Source: Anaeromyces robustus
Lineage: Eukaryota; Neocallimastigomycota; Neocallimastigomycetes; Neocallimastigales; Neocallimastigaceae
DNA: 53,137 bases
Direction: 5' to 3'
NCBI GenBank assembly: GCA_002104895.1
Contig: MCFG01000433.1
Coordinates: 1-53,137, forward strand
The notes under the pieces are model-generated. The model worked only from the letters and a program-made list of their open reading frames with translations. It did not search any database and was not told the origin of the DNA. This document shows positions 1 through 14,512 of the stretch, piece after piece. The first letter of the stretch is position 1; every line of letters starts with the position of its first letter. The position numbers were made by a program, and so were the translations under genes.

Positions 1-1766
1 TTGGTAATTGAAACTGCAATATTTGCTTCTTCATTAATTTTAACCTTTTGTTCATGTTCATCAAAAACAACAGCTTCTGTTGCATGTGGAGTAGTTGCTT
101 CAGTAACTGCTTCAGTTTTAGTCTTTGAATGATGATGATCACTAATTTCACTATTACTACTACTACTTTCTGCATCATTTAATTGGAGATCTGCTACATC
201 TATAGGTTTAATAATAGAAGAATGTTTATCATCTTTCAACTCATTTAAAATCATTATAGAAGTATTATTATTATCATCATTATTATCATTTTCATTATCA
301 TTATTTTGTTTATTATTATCTTTAAGAATAAAAGATGGAATTGGTGGTTTAGATTGAGATGTTGAGTCTAATTTATTATTTTCTTTATTAATAACACTAT
401 CATTTTTAACAATAGAATTTTTATATATAATATTTGAGGTATTAGTAGTGAAAGAATTCACGATTGATGGAGAATTCAAATTATGACGACTTTGTCTATA
501 AGCATTTAAAGAATATCTTTTCATATCAATAGAAGAATCATTATTTGCTATAATTAATGAAGTATGTCCTGCTAATGGATGTGGACTGTCCAAATAGAAA
601 TCATTGAAACTTGTATTTACAGAAGATAAATGTTTACCTGAACTTGGAGTATAAAATGGGGTACTAGAAAGTGTATTCATTGTCGAAGTAGTACATACTG
701 AAAGTCTTTTTCTAGAAGATAAAGATATATTTGAACGAGCAACTTTGATATTTTCTAAATTCATATGACTAAGGTCTTTTCGTGACCTTATACTCTTTCT
801 ATCTGATCTTATACTCTTACCATCATCTTTAATGAAGGAATAATCTTTACTATTATCTATTGAAAGATTTTCAAGTTTTGAAAGACATTGACTTTCTTTA
901 TGTTCATCAGCGTCAATCTTTTTATTTTTATCATCATCATCATCATCATTATCATTATTATTATTATTATTACTATTATTATTATTATTGTTGTTGCTGT
1001 TGTTTATTTTCTTTCCACTTAATTTTTCATCTTTTCCATCAATTATTTCTGATATTTCAGAAGTCTTTGTGGGTGCCTCTATTACTGTTTGTGAAAAGAT
1101 TGATGATTCTCTATCATCACTTTTTTCATCTACATTTGTCTTTACTAAATTATTATTAACTGGAAGAGAACTATTTCTTGGTTTTGGTTTTATTGGTGTA
1201 CTGCTTATGGATGTATTTGATTGATTATTTACAGAAGAAACTTCATCAACATTTTTCTTGTTATTACTATTGTCTTTTATAGTTTTATTTGATTGTTCCA
1301 AAAAGTTATCCTCATCACTACTACTTTTATTAACAAGCTTTTGTGGTATTTGAGATGAAGGTGGTAAAGAGAAAACTTCAGAATGATCAGTGTAATAATT
1401 AGAAATTGAATCAGGAATAGTTAAATTATCACCATAATGATTATTATTAATTGGAACAGCAATATTCATCGGTATATCTAATACATTATCATGACTATCT
1501 TTTGTTGTAACACTACTTTGATTCAAATCCATACTTTGTGCTGTATAATAACTGTCTTTTTTAAATATTGTTGGACGACTAAAATCAGAAATTTCACTAT
1601 TTATAGCATTTGATGTTGTTGTATCACAATCACTTTGTTTAATAAAATCAATATATTGATCTGAATCAATGGTTGAAATATCTTGTAAAACATTATTTTT
1701 GGATTCCATGTAATAACCATCAGCATTAACATCATCATCTTCATCTTCATCATCTTCATCATCATC

Positions 1767-1803
<37 letters not shown>

Positions 1804-2675
1804 GTATCGTCGCTGTCATTATCGTTGCTTTCATCATCAGTATCTTCATCGTCACTTTCATCTTCATCATCATCACCTTCTTGGCTATCAGGTACATGGC
1901 TATCAACTGCCATTGGACTATTAAGGTCTTGCTGAGTATTAGATGAAACAGAAGAAAATACTTGAGAAGCTAAAGTTTTTACATTATTATCTTGATTACT
2001 ATCTACCATGATTCTCATATCATTTGGAATTTCATCATAATCAGGTTCAGGTATAATTGCTTCATTATTTTCATCATATTCTAATAAAATAAATTCTTTA
2101 AAATCTCTTATCCATGGATGATTAATAATTTGTTCCATAGTAAAACGAGTTTCTGGATCTGGATTCAAAATACCACGTAATAAATCTTTAGCTTCTTCAC
2201 TGACATAATCTGGAAAAGTTACTTCAGTTTCTAAAATATACTTATAAAGTAAATGAATGTTTTCACCATCCGGATTATTTGGATCATCATCAAATGGTAA
2301 ATAACCACATATCATAGCATAAAGAATGACACCACAACTCCATATATCTGCTGCTTCACCAACATAGCCCTGAATATATATATATATATATATTCATACA
2401 TGAGAATAATAGCAATAATTAAAATAAATATAATGTGAATTATTAATATTCTAATTATTAAATATAATATAAAAATAATAATAATAATAATATATATATA
2501 TAAAATAAATAAATAAAAATTTACATCGTTAACAACTAATTCTGGAGCAGCATAACAAGGACTTCCACAAGATGTTGTTAAAAATTTATTTTCATCTGAA
2601 TGTGATTCAGTTGCAAAACCAAAATCGGTAATAACAATATTATGAATACTGTCTAGCAAAAGATTTTCCTGTTTT

Positions 2676-2728
<53 letters not shown>

Positions 2729-3539
2729 TAATAAATTTTTAATAATATTTGATAATAATCATTTATTTATTATTATAAACATTTATAATATATATCAAAT
2801 TAAGAAGTTTTTTTTTTTTTCAAACTTACTAATTTTAAATCACGATGAACTAAATGATTTTTATGAAGGTAATTAATACCACTAAGAAGTTGAGCAAAAA
2901 ATCTTTTTGATTCATATTCTTCTAAATAACGATGAGCTAATATATATTCAAAAAGTTCACCACCTGAAGCATATTCCATAATAATACCAATATAATCATT
3001 ATCTTCAATTACTTCATAAGTTTTTATGATATAAGGATGATTTACTTTCTATTTAATGAAATTAAAATAATATAAAATATGACAATAATCATAATATTTA
3101 ATAATTATTTAATATATAAATAATAAAATTTTATATATTTAAATAATTTTTCAATTTTTCAATTATACCTCTAATATACTAATTTCTTGACAAAGTTTTG
3201 TTAATTTATTTTGATTATATACACTCTTCTTTTTAATCAGTTTGATAGCAACCTATAAAAAAAATGATTATTTACAATGATTTTAATATATAATTTATAA
3301 ATTAAAAGTATTAAATATTATTATTTATATTAATAATTATTAAATATACATACCGCCCTTTGTGTATTTATTTTAATACCAAGTTTTACTTTACCGAATT
3401 CACCTTCACCGATAGTACGTAAAAGTTGATACGAACCAAAAATAGTACGTGAACCACGTTTTTTGCTTTTCGCACTATTATCAACTTCATTATTATTTGT
3501 TTCAACCACAGAAGAATAGGAAGGGTTATCAGTTAACAT
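1..3539 (-). CDS. KIN4: Kin4-family Ser/Thr protein kinase, 3' end outside window
   Basis: Visible exons are 3539-3354, 3252-3169, 3048-2830, 2668-2525 and 2369 to the left edge, all with GT-AG borders and joining in frame; at least 1000 residues are seen. The kinase domain spans residues ~36-298: Gly loop [11 protein letters not shown] (44-54), VAIK with the ATP lysine (66), HRDLK (158-162), DFG (178-180), activation-loop TTSCGSPCY and APE (204-206), then [16 protein letters not shown]. The Gly loop and the DDDPNNP insert are hallmarks of the fungal Kin4 branch of CAMK-like kinases. Yeast Kin4 acts in the spindle position checkpoint; the role here is inferred. After the domain comes a tail of >700 residues rich in Ser, Asn, Asp and Glu, with an almost pure Asp/Glu tract at about 376-425. 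The frame is still open at base 1. The start is the only Met before the Gly loop. The gene points away from the 13-kb desert. Confidence 0.9.
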
Positions 3540-4511
3540 GTTGGATATAATATTTTCTTTTATTTTAAATAATTAAATTTTATATTTTATTTTAAATCTT
3601 AATATCTTTATAATATTATATATAAAATTATAACTTTAACATTAAATTTATATAAAGTTAAATACAATAATATTTGTTTTATGAATTATTATTTTTCTTT
3701 GTTTTTTTATTTTTTTTTTATTTTTTTTTTTTTGTTTTTTTGGTTTTTGTTTTTATGCTTTTGTTTGGTTTTTGCTTTTTCTTTTTTGGTTTTTGGTTTT
3801 TGGTTTTTGGTATTTATTATTATTATTTTTTTTTTTTTTGTTTTTATCTTTTATTTATGATTTTGTTTTTTCTTTTCTCTGAATAAGATTTAATTATTTT
3901 TTAAATAAATGAATACAAAATTAAATATTTCTATTAAATTAATTTATAAATATTTTAAAATCTGAAAAATATAAATTATTGAAAATTGTACTTTTTTTCA
4001 AAAATACAATATTTATAAATAAAAAATTCTTTTAAAAATCTAATGAAAATGATTATTTAATGGTTTTCAAATTATATATGAAAAATATATGTATATTTTT
4101 GATGTTAATATAAATAGATTTTTTAAAACAAAAAAAAAAAAAAATACTAAAAAAAAAAAAGATAGTCTTTAATATATTATTGGATTAAATATAAACTAAT
4201 ATAAAATCTTATTTCATTTTATATATATTGATTGAATTCTTTATTATATAATTCGTTGGTGTTTTTATATGATTTTATTTTTTCTTTTATTTTTTTTTTA
4301 ATTTTTTGTTTTTTATTAGATTTGAGTGATTATTTTTATGATTAAATTAATGTTTAATTATTGATTTAGTATTATTTATTGATATATTGTTAATATTATT
4401 TTATATCCTATTAATATAATATAAAAAATTAATTAATATGTAACATTATTATAAAAAAGAATAATTATAGTAATTATAATAATAATTATAAAATATTTAT
4501 TAATAAATAAT

Positions 4512-4564
<53 letters not shown>

Positions 4565-7500
4565 AATAAAACTATTCTATTATATTTATATACTATATTT
4601 CTTTATATATGCACGAATTATGATAAACTATAGATAAAACTTGATATAATATGATATTATAGATATATAAATGATATTTATATTTGTTTTTTTTATTTAT
4701 TTATTATGTTAAAAATAAATAACCTATTTCTATTTATATATTACTAGAAACAATATATAAAATAATTTTATTAATCATAATTACTTTTTTTTTGGTTATA
4801 TTTCCTTTTAAATGCTGCTTTAATTTTAATTTTTTAATTATTGATTGTTAAATATATATAATAAGATAATTTATTATTTCTTCTTTTTTTTTAATAAAAA
4901 CAAAAAATCTTTTACAGTAATTTCTTATTATGCTCTATTCTATAATATTCTTTTTACAAAAGAAATAATTTGTAAAAGTTTTAATTATCCTATATATATT
5001 TAACTAACAACTTGATTAATTTTTTAATTAAATTTTTTATATAACTATTTTTAAATTCAAAAAGAAAATAAAAAATTTTTTTAAATAAGAATTATTTATT
5101 AAGAATAATTTTAATATAATTTTAATATTAAAATTTTAATATTTAATAATTTTTAATAATAAAAAAAATATAAAATAATATTAATTAATAATAATAATAA
5201 TTATTACTAATTAAAATTTATTAGAAATAAAAAATTGAATTTTAATTATTATATTATATGGTTTTTTATATGATTAATATTTAAAAAACAATTTTTATAA
5301 AGTTACAATGTTCTATCTATGTAAATAAATATTTATTTAAATAACAAAATAAAACTTTTATTAATCTAATAATAATTAAATATAATAAAAGTTACTAATA
5401 TATAATGTATAATAAAATAAAATAGGTATATAAAATAAACTTAAATTATAGTATATGAACAAAAAATATTCATTATCTTTTATACTCTAATTATGTCTAA
5501 TGTTTTTAATAATATCAATATAATTATTTTATATAATAATTAATCATAATTAATAATTAATAAAATAATTATTGAGTATTATATATAAACTATTGTTTGA
5601 AACTAGTGCTACTTATTAATTAATAATAAATTATTAACTTCTATTAATAAAATATAATAATTACTTTTATATAAATATACATTAAATCTATATCAAAAAA
5701 AATATTTAATAAAACTAAATTATTAAATTATTCACAATTATTTCTTCTTTTTTATATTTCTCTTTTTTTTTTCCTATCATAAAAAAAGATTAAGCATAAC
5801 TATTAAAAGAAATTAAAAAATGTAAAAGAATAATTTAAAAAAAGTAAAAAGTAAAAAATGTGAAAAAGGATTTTATTAGCATTTTATATTATTTAATATT
5901 TATTTCAGTTTATAAAACTAATTAATAATATATTAAAATAAATTACATTCAATATATTATAAATTAAATTATATATTGTATATTATATTACATTTTATTC
6001 GTTTGAATGTATTATAGAATAAATTAAAATTATTTTAATAGTATAATAAAATATATAAACAATAATCTATAATTAAATGGAATATATTATTATATTATAT
6101 TAAAAACTTAATTATATATTAATATATTAAAACATTTATAATCATATATATATAAATTAAATTGAAAAAATTGACTTTTTTAAAAATATTTTATTTTCGT
6201 TATTTTTTTATATTTTTTTATAATTAACTATTTTTTGTAACCTAAATATATTTATTTTCTACTATTAATATATTGTTATATATGTAAATATATTTATTGA
6301 ATAATATTGTAATAATATTAATAATATATTAAATATTAAAGTTGATATATGTTGTAACACGGTTTTTCTTATTAAATTATATATTGAATATATTAATATT
6401 AAATAAAAATTTATATAATAATTTATATATAATAATATATTATATATTATAATAAATAATATATAATAATTATTAACTAATAACTAATAATTAATAAATG
6501 ATTATTTTATCATATATATAATAATAATAAATTTTAAATCAATTTAAAAAGTTTATTTAACCATAAGTTTACTAAAAAAAAAAAAAAAATGAAAAATCAT
6601 AGTTAAAAAATGCTTGATTTACATATAGAAATTTATGATGCTGATGAATATGATTTATAATAATCATAATCATCTTAAGATTACAGGTTTTACTGTATAA
6701 ATTAAAAAATAAATGCTATATTCATATTTATTAATTGAAAAACTAAACGATTAATGAATCATTATAAATATAAAAATAAAATCTATATAAATGTAAAAGA
6801 AAAATTATTAATTAATACTATAGAATAGTTATAACAATTATTTTAATAAATAGTATAATAAATATATGATGATATTTAATACCAAAATATAAATGTTTTA
6901 TTTAATTGATATTATTTATTTATTTATTTTTATATTTATTTATTTTTAGTTTTTTTTTATATTTATTTTTATTATTTATTATTTTATAAATTTTAATTAT
7001 GTATAATAAAAACATTAATCTTACTGTATATAGTAATAAATGAAAAAAAAAAAAAAAAAAAAAAATAAATTAAATATTATGTATAAACTTTAAATAATAG
7101 TAATGTTTTATTATTATCTCTTCTTAAAAGAATAATTAATTAATCAAATAGCTCAAAAGTACATAATATTTAAGAATATAAGCATATAAAACGATAATAA
7201 TAAAATTATATTATCTATTGATTAAAGGTTTCATTTACAATATTATTAAATCTTATTATAATGTATTGCCTTTTATATTTATTAAAAATTAAAGATAATA
7301 TGATAATTAATAAATTAATTTTTATATTTTGAATGTTAAATATCATTATAAAGACATATATAGAGAAATTCATTTAATTAGAATAAAAAATGTATATAAC
7401 TATTTATATATATGTGTCTATGTATTAAATAAATATAATAAATATTACTAAATTAAATTATATATATATATAATGAAAAACATTTATAAAAATTATTATT

Positions 7501-9849
7501 ATTACATTATTATTGGAAATGAATATACTAAGTATTTTTTATTATTATTTCTCTTTCATAAATAAATATAATGGAAATAATATAATAATAATAATAAAAT
7601 AAAAGTAGTTGTATATTAAATAAATTACAGTATAATGATTAAAATAAAATGAAGTTGTAACAATATACTTATAATTATTTCTAATTTTTATTTTTATTTT
7701 AATGTAAATAATAATAATAGTTTTAAAAATGCCATTCTTATATTCTACTTAAAATATTCATATTATAAAATTAAAACTTGGTGGTGGTGCTTCAAAATTT
7801 TAAGATTATATAAATATAATTATTGTAATTAATGTAAATAATATTTATATTTAAATTTATTAAATAAAATATATATTTATTTTATATATCTTATTTAATT
7901 TTTTACGTGTAATAACTATTTATTTATTAATTATTTTCATTTTTATTTTTTATAATTATATAAAATTTATAGAAGAAAATACAAATAAATGTAAAGAGAA
8001 ATTCTTTTTCATAGTAAAAATATATATAATAAAAAAATAAAATTTTTAATTGAGATATTTTAAAATATTATTATATATATTAATTGATTTAAAATATGAA
8101 TTAAAATATAATTAAACTTTTTAAGCTTTTTTTAATTAATAAAATAAAAGGTAGTACAATTGAATTTAAAATATTTAATAAAATTGATCGAATTGATATT
8201 CTTATACTCCTAAAATAAGATTAAGACAAAGTAAAAAAAAAAAATAGGAAAAAATATTAAAAATAAAATAAGTACTTATTTTAACAGACTGAAGAAAAAC
8301 AATACCAAATAAATTAATATTAAAATTAATTAATCTTTTAAAATATGATGACTCTTTCATTTGTAATAATAATTTAATGGAATATTATAATATTTGACTT
8401 TTCAATAATAAACTATAAATCTAAAATATATTATTAATAAAATATATTCAATTTAATTTTATATAATAAATGATTAAAATCTTATAATTACTATTATATA
8501 TAAAATTACCAATATATATATATTATTAATCATTATTTAATTAAAAATATCCATGGAAATTTTCCTAATGAGTTTTAATAATTCTAAAAATTTGTAATTC
8601 ATTCTTTTTAAAACAAATCTCCACTATTTCCTTTTTTATTTTTATTTTTTTTTTTTTACACAATTATCTGATAATTTGATCATAAATCATAAATAATAAA
8701 TTGTATGTATTATTAAAAAAAGTTATGAAAATTAATATTTAATATATTAACATTTTTATTCCCAAATATTATAATACTATAATAATTTAATAGTAAACTG
8801 ATTAAAGATAAATAATTGAATTTTTTTTTTTACTAATAATCAAATTAATACTAAAAAATATTTAAGAATTTATATAGAACTATTCTTTTATTGTTTTTAT
8901 TTTATTATTATTATTATTATTCAATTTTTTAATTATACATTGAATTATACTGAATTAAAGATTATTTTCTTTTTATTTTATTTAAATAATAATAAAAAAG
9001 ATGTATCAAATTATAATATATTATTATAAATCAATAAAAAATAATATCAAAAAAATTATTTTTTCCTATAAATATTTTATTAATATAAAAAAAGTATTAA
9101 AAAAGATTTAATTAGTTCAAATATAATAACAAAAATAAGCCATATCTATTGAAATAAAAAATAATAAATAAACGTTACATTAGTTGATTAAATAAAAATA
9201 ATAAAACTCAATTCCATATAAGTATTATTATATTTTTATATTAATATATAATAGATATAGTACTGTTTTCATCATTATCTATTTCCTGTTGTAATAATAA
9301 TTATGATTTTAATTAAAACATAAATAAAAAATAAAACATAAAAAATAAAACATAAAATATAAAAAATAAAAAAGTAAAAAATAAAAAAAATAAAAATATA
9401 AAAAAGAAATAAAAAAAATATTAATTTATCAAATTGTATATCAATAAATTAATATTTATGAATTAATTCAGATAATATATTAAATAACATTTTTCATCAT
9501 ATTATTTTAAAGTTATATAGCTAATATATGAAAAATAATTTATAGTTATGAACAGCCATAAAATTTATTTTTTTTTTTTTTTTATAAAATAAGTTAAAAC
9601 ATAAAGATTATTTATTATTGAACAAATAAATTTATAAAAATAAATAATAATTATTAACGTATTTTTTTAGTTTATTCAAAAACTATTGAATTTCACTACA
9701 ATAATATTTAAAAATGTAACATCAAATAACATCAAAATGAAAAGTTCAACTAATAATTATATATATAGTATTATATTGAAAATATCTTATTTATAAATAA
9801 AATTATTTTTTTCATACTTTTTTTTTTCAATTAAAAGTAATAAAAATAA
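3540..9849. other. AT-rich intergenic region, no gene seen
   Basis: This stretch is almost pure A and T, with short T/G-rich runs just upstream of the kinase start (about 3670-3890), an AAT/ATA microsatellite at 4509-4570, and many homopolymer tracts. I found no open frame with real amino-acid complexity on either strand and no RNA gene. The kinase promoter must lie at its left end, but I cannot name a specific site. Confidence 0.6.
4509..4570. repeat. (AAT)n microsatellite
   Basis: About 16 AAT/ATA units followed by a short AAAT run. Similar arrays occur across the window (for example 2684-2725 in a kinase intron and 29640-29790). Confidence 0.8.
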
Positions 9850-10390
9850 AAAAAGTGATTAGAAAAAAAAAAATATAATTAATAATGAAAGAAAAAACGG
9901 CAATATTATTCATTATTGAAGTTAAAAAGACTAATTAAAATTTATAAAATCTTAATAAAAACTGATTAGAAATTAATTATATTTAATAATGAAAGAAAAA
10001 ACGGCAATATTATTCATTATTGAAGTTAAAAAGACTAATTAAAATTTATAAAATCTTAATAAAAACTGATTAGAAATTAATTATATTTAATAATGAAAGA
10101 AAAAACGGCAATATTATTCATTATTGAAGTTAAAAAGACTAATTAAAATTTTTAAAATCTAATAAAAAATAATTAGAAATAAATTATATTTAATAATGAA
10201 AGAAAAAACGGTAATATTATTCATTATTGAAGTTAAAAAGACTAATTAAAATTTATAAAATCTAATAAAAAATGATTAGAAATAAATTATATTTAATAAT
10301 GAAAAAAAAAAAAAAAAAAACGGCAATCTTTATTAAATATTGAAGTTAAAAAGACTAATTAAAACTTATAAAACTTAAATAAAAAGAGAG
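9850..10390. repeat. Minisatellite, five copies of a ~104-bp unit
   Basis: The core AATGAAAGAAAAAACGGCAA recurs with its G at 9887, 9991, 10095 and 10198, and a variant with a longer A-run follows at 10301. Spacings are therefore 104, 104, 103 and 103 bp. Each unit continues through TATTCATTATTGAAG and GTTAAAAAGACTAATTAAAA. Copies are nearly identical except the last, which has an expanded A-run and a changed centre. Each unit holds a 9-bp inverted repeat (AATAATGAA / TTCATTATT) around the only GC-rich spot, ACGGCA. No coding potential is visible. Confidence 0.9.
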
Positions 10391-11979
10391 AAAAAAAAAA
10401 AAAAAAAAAAACTTTTTTAAAATATTAAGAATAAAAACTTCTATATTGATTAATAATTGATAAAAAATATATTAATAATACCCCTTCAAAATTGAAATAT
10501 TTTTTTAAAATTGTAACATAATTATATTTATAAAAACTATCTCATAATTAAATTTGAAATATAAAAATAAATACGCATTTATAAAAATTAATTGATACAA
10601 AATAAGAAACATTATTAATTATACATATTATAAAAATTATAAATTATAAAAGTATGTATATATAAAAATTTATTTAAACTTTAATATATTGTATTGTATA
10701 ACAAAATATACAAGTTTTCATATAATTATAATTTTTATTTAATATATATTACTGAATCAATTTTGGGATTAATTTTACTATTAGTTTTTAAAATGGAATA
10801 TATCTTAATAAATGTTTATTCATTAATTATATTTTATAATCAGAATCTTTATTGAATATATTTTTTCATTTCTATGTGTTTTATATTATATTTATTTTTA
10901 TAAATGGTTTGTAATATAATGAATGATTATTTCGTAAAGTCCATTTGTAATATAATTGATCAATTATAATAAATTAATATTAATATATATTAATACATAT
11001 TAATAAGGTTAGGTTTAGATTGATAAAAGATTTTTGTATAACATATATATATGCTATAAAAGAAGTAATATTAAGATAATTGAAAACTATGTATTAGTAA
11101 TAATATATTTATAACATATTATTCTATAATATTGATATAATAATAAATATTTAAAAATATAAAATTACAATATATATTATAACATAACATAATTTTAATT
11201 ATGTTATGTATTATAAATGATTCATTAATAGCAATATAAATGAAACTTGTTTAAGTAATAATTTATTAATACCATAATAATATTAATTATTTATATATTA
11301 TTGTATAAAATTAACCGTGTGTCTACATAATGAATAATTATAATAACAAATTATATACATACACATGTTTATATTTTACTTATTATAACGAAATAATTAA
11401 ATATTATAAAAATATGATGTATAATAAATAATAAATAATAATAAAAAAACAATAATAATAATATATATATAATAAAAAAAAAATTTAATTGAGTTTAAAT
11501 AATGTTTTAATTAATAATATTTATTTTTTGTGATTATATATGCCTTCTTTTTTTTTTTTTTAAATTTTTTATTTATTTATTTCCTAAGGATTTGAATTTA
11601 AATCTGTATAGTTTTTCCCATGATATTATAAGACCATTAATTGAATTTGATTTATGTTCATATATATAATATATATTTTTTATTTTTGTACTACATATTA
11701 TATAATATTAATAAATATAAAAAAGCATAATTTATGATATTATAATCAGTATTTAATTATTTATTCTTAACATATCTTCTTTTTCCATTTCAAGTAAAGA
11801 ATTTTGTTTTATAAATATAATTTATGACAATAAATAATAATAATAACAAATAATCAAAATTTTGAAAAAAATATTAAAAGAGTTAAAATGAATATAAAGT
11901 AATAAATGTTCTGTTAAATCCATTCCTTTCATATTTTAGAAGTAAATATAAAAATTTCTTTTTGATGTATAAATTAAGC
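10391..11979. other. AT-rich intergenic region, nothing recognised
   Basis: Low-complexity AT sequence between the minisatellite and the decayed leucine-rich-repeat gene. Complexity rises slightly after about 11.58 kb, which may be more worn parts of that relic, but I cannot read repeats there with confidence. Confidence 0.5.
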
Positions 11980-13470
11980 AAACAATATATATTTATTCGT
12001 ATTTTTGATATTTCATTTAATTCATTATCATTTAAGTTCTAATATTGTTAAATTGGTTAAATTTCCTATTTTCTTTTAGTAATTTAATTATTTATTATGT
12101 ATTAAAATATAATTCCAAGAAAAGAGAAACTGTCCTTTTTTTTATAAGCTTTTACGTTTCATTTATTCTTTGTTATTGAATTTTATATGTTGTTAAACTT
12201 GTTGCCTATGGTTATTAGATTTTCCATAAAATGTTCTTTTACAAAAGAGTATCTTGATCCTGTTTTGCTATTTCTTTCAAATCTTTACTTGCTTTTTTTT
12301 AATACAAAAAAAGCAAATATTTTATTGCCACTTTGTCCTGAATTTTTCTTAGTTCAAGATTAATCTTTTTAATCTTTTAATCCTTTATTTCTTTTATTTT
12401 TATGAATTCATCTTAGTATATTTTCCCTTTTGACTTTTTTCTGAAAAAATTATCTTTTCTAGTTCTAATAATTCCAAAATAATGTCAGAAGTCTTTTCGA
12501 TTGTGTTGACTTTTTTTTCTTTCACTGACATTAATTTCTTGTAATTATTTCATTTTATTTAAATGCATTGGATATTTAGTCAATTCGTTGCTACTGATGT
12601 TAAATTTTATTAAAATTTTGAACATTATTAAATTTAAAGGTGTAGATGGGTCATATATTTATGGCTAAGGTTTAATTTCTCTACTTCATTCGAAATTATT
12701 TCAATACAATATCATAATCATGGTCGTATTTATCATCAATATCATATTAGTTGAAATTTATGAATTGAAGTATCAACAAGTTACTATTAAGTTCTATGTT
12801 TTCAAAATTCAGTAAATTTTATACTTCTGTCTATAAATTCTCATCTTTCATGAAATTGAGATTTTAATTTCTTCAAATTTATTATATTATCGATTTCAGG
12901 TGGTAGTATAGTGAAATTATTTTCCATATTAATCTCAGGCAGTAATGTGGTCATTTGATTGAAACTAAGATTAAGATATTTTAAATTCGTTAAGTTATTT
13001 ATTCCTCTAAGCAAAATAGTTAACCTGTTTCTGGAAAATACGTTAGCTTTTCGACTTTTGGTAGTTAGTTAGACTTGTTAATCTATTATTATTAATATCA
13101 TTAACTTCTCTATTTTTGATATCAGAAATGTTACCATAGAAGTTCAACTAATCTAAATTTGCTAACCGTTCCATCTCAAATGGAAAATTTTGTAAATTAG
13201 TACAAACAATACTTACGACAAAAGATTTGATGTTCAAGCTCATAATTCAGACGATCACATTTGTGTTTTATCATTCAGCTTTTTTTCAAACGAAAAGCGA
13301 TTCAACCATGATACTAATTCTTTAATATTAGTATTACACAGGCCTTTGATATATAAACTCACGAGCTTTATTTTAATTTGATGACTGAAGAGATATTATT
13401 TTTAGTATCGTTGTTGCTGTTTTTTATATTCAAAATTTCATATAAATTAATGCATTCAATAAATGATAAA
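11980..13470 (-). pseudogene. Decayed leucine-rich-repeat protein gene
   Basis: No long frame survives, but reading the minus strand across frames gives successive LRR blocks. Near 13.15-13.20 kb it reads LQNFPFEMERLANLD. Near 12.95-13.0 kb it reads LTNLKYLNLSFNQMTTL, followed by NNFTILPPEIDNIINLKKLK. Near 12.53-12.60 kb it reads NISSNELTKYPMHLNKMK. Near 12.44-12.50 kb it reads DIILELLELEKIIFSE, and near 12.04-12.07 kb GNLTNLTILEL. The ~23-residue spacing with Leu, Asn and Pro positions is that of ribonuclease-inhibitor/Ras-suppressor type LRRs, which are abundant in gut-fungus genomes. Blocks are separated by many stops and frame changes, so this is an old relic. The segment is visibly less AT-rich than its flanks. 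Ends are approximate, and the original length, signal peptide and partner domains cannot be judged. Confidence 0.75.
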
Positions 13471-14480
13471 TTTGTAACTAATATGCATTGCATATATATT
13501 ATTTTTTCGTTATAAAATATAATACATTAATAAATATAAAATAAAATTGATAATAATTATATTTATATAGTTCATTAATGGCTTCATTCATATTAATCAT
13601 TAAATAAAAGAATAAAGAATAAAAAATTATAAATTCATATATTATAAATGAAATTTAATGATATAAATATATATAAATTAAACTTAAAGAACAAGAAACA
13701 TATAAAAAATGATATTTAGAATGATATAAATGGTATATAAATTAAATTATATATAATACTAGTTAATCTAATATTATTTATTTACTATATATAATTTATA
13801 TAGTTTATTTTTTTATTTTATATATGTTTTATATTAAAAAATAATGTATTTGAAGTTTTAAATATAAATCAAGAGATTTATTTTTTTTTTGTTTATAAAA
13901 AAAATTTTTATATTAAAATGAATCAAATTATTGACGTAATATATTAATAACGGTCATTTTATCAATTTATAAATTAAAAATGATATATTACTCAATATGG
14001 AATATTTTAAATATTAAATTTATTATATATTATTTTATATATTTTATTATATTATTTATTATTATTCTATTATATTATTTTTCTTATTTATTTATTTATT
14101 TATTTTATTTTTGAGAAATCTTTTGGTAATGTAAGTTTATATATAATTTAAATATATTTTGAATCTATTGTAATATAATATTACAATAATATATGTATTT
14201 CTTTATTATACGTGGTATATAATAAATAAATTATTTGAAGCTTCCAATTAAATGAAAGATGGTAAGCTTACCATATTTATATAGTAATGTTTGTAATAAA
14301 TCAAAAAAACAAAATTTAATAATAAAGTTTATTTTATAATATATTCAATTATAAAAAAAAAATTTTTTTAAACTTTTTCTTAATAATTTAATTTTTATAT
14401 AATAATAATAATAAGTAATAATAATTAATAAATAATAATAATAATAATAATAAATAAATAATAATAATATTAATAATAAC

Positions 14481-14512
<32 letters not shown>

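Noticed and set aside
860-1224. Plus-strand frames opposite the kinase tail
   Set aside because: They lie antisense to the open tail of the Kin4-type kinase and encode only His/Tyr or Leu/Phe runs from its repeats.
9850-10390. CRISPR-like array
   Set aside because: Units are contiguous ~104-bp tandem copies without unique spacers, in a eukaryotic genome.
11586-11610. Possible tRNA T-arm-like sequence GGATTTGAA
   Set aside because: No cloverleaf partner arms are present around it.
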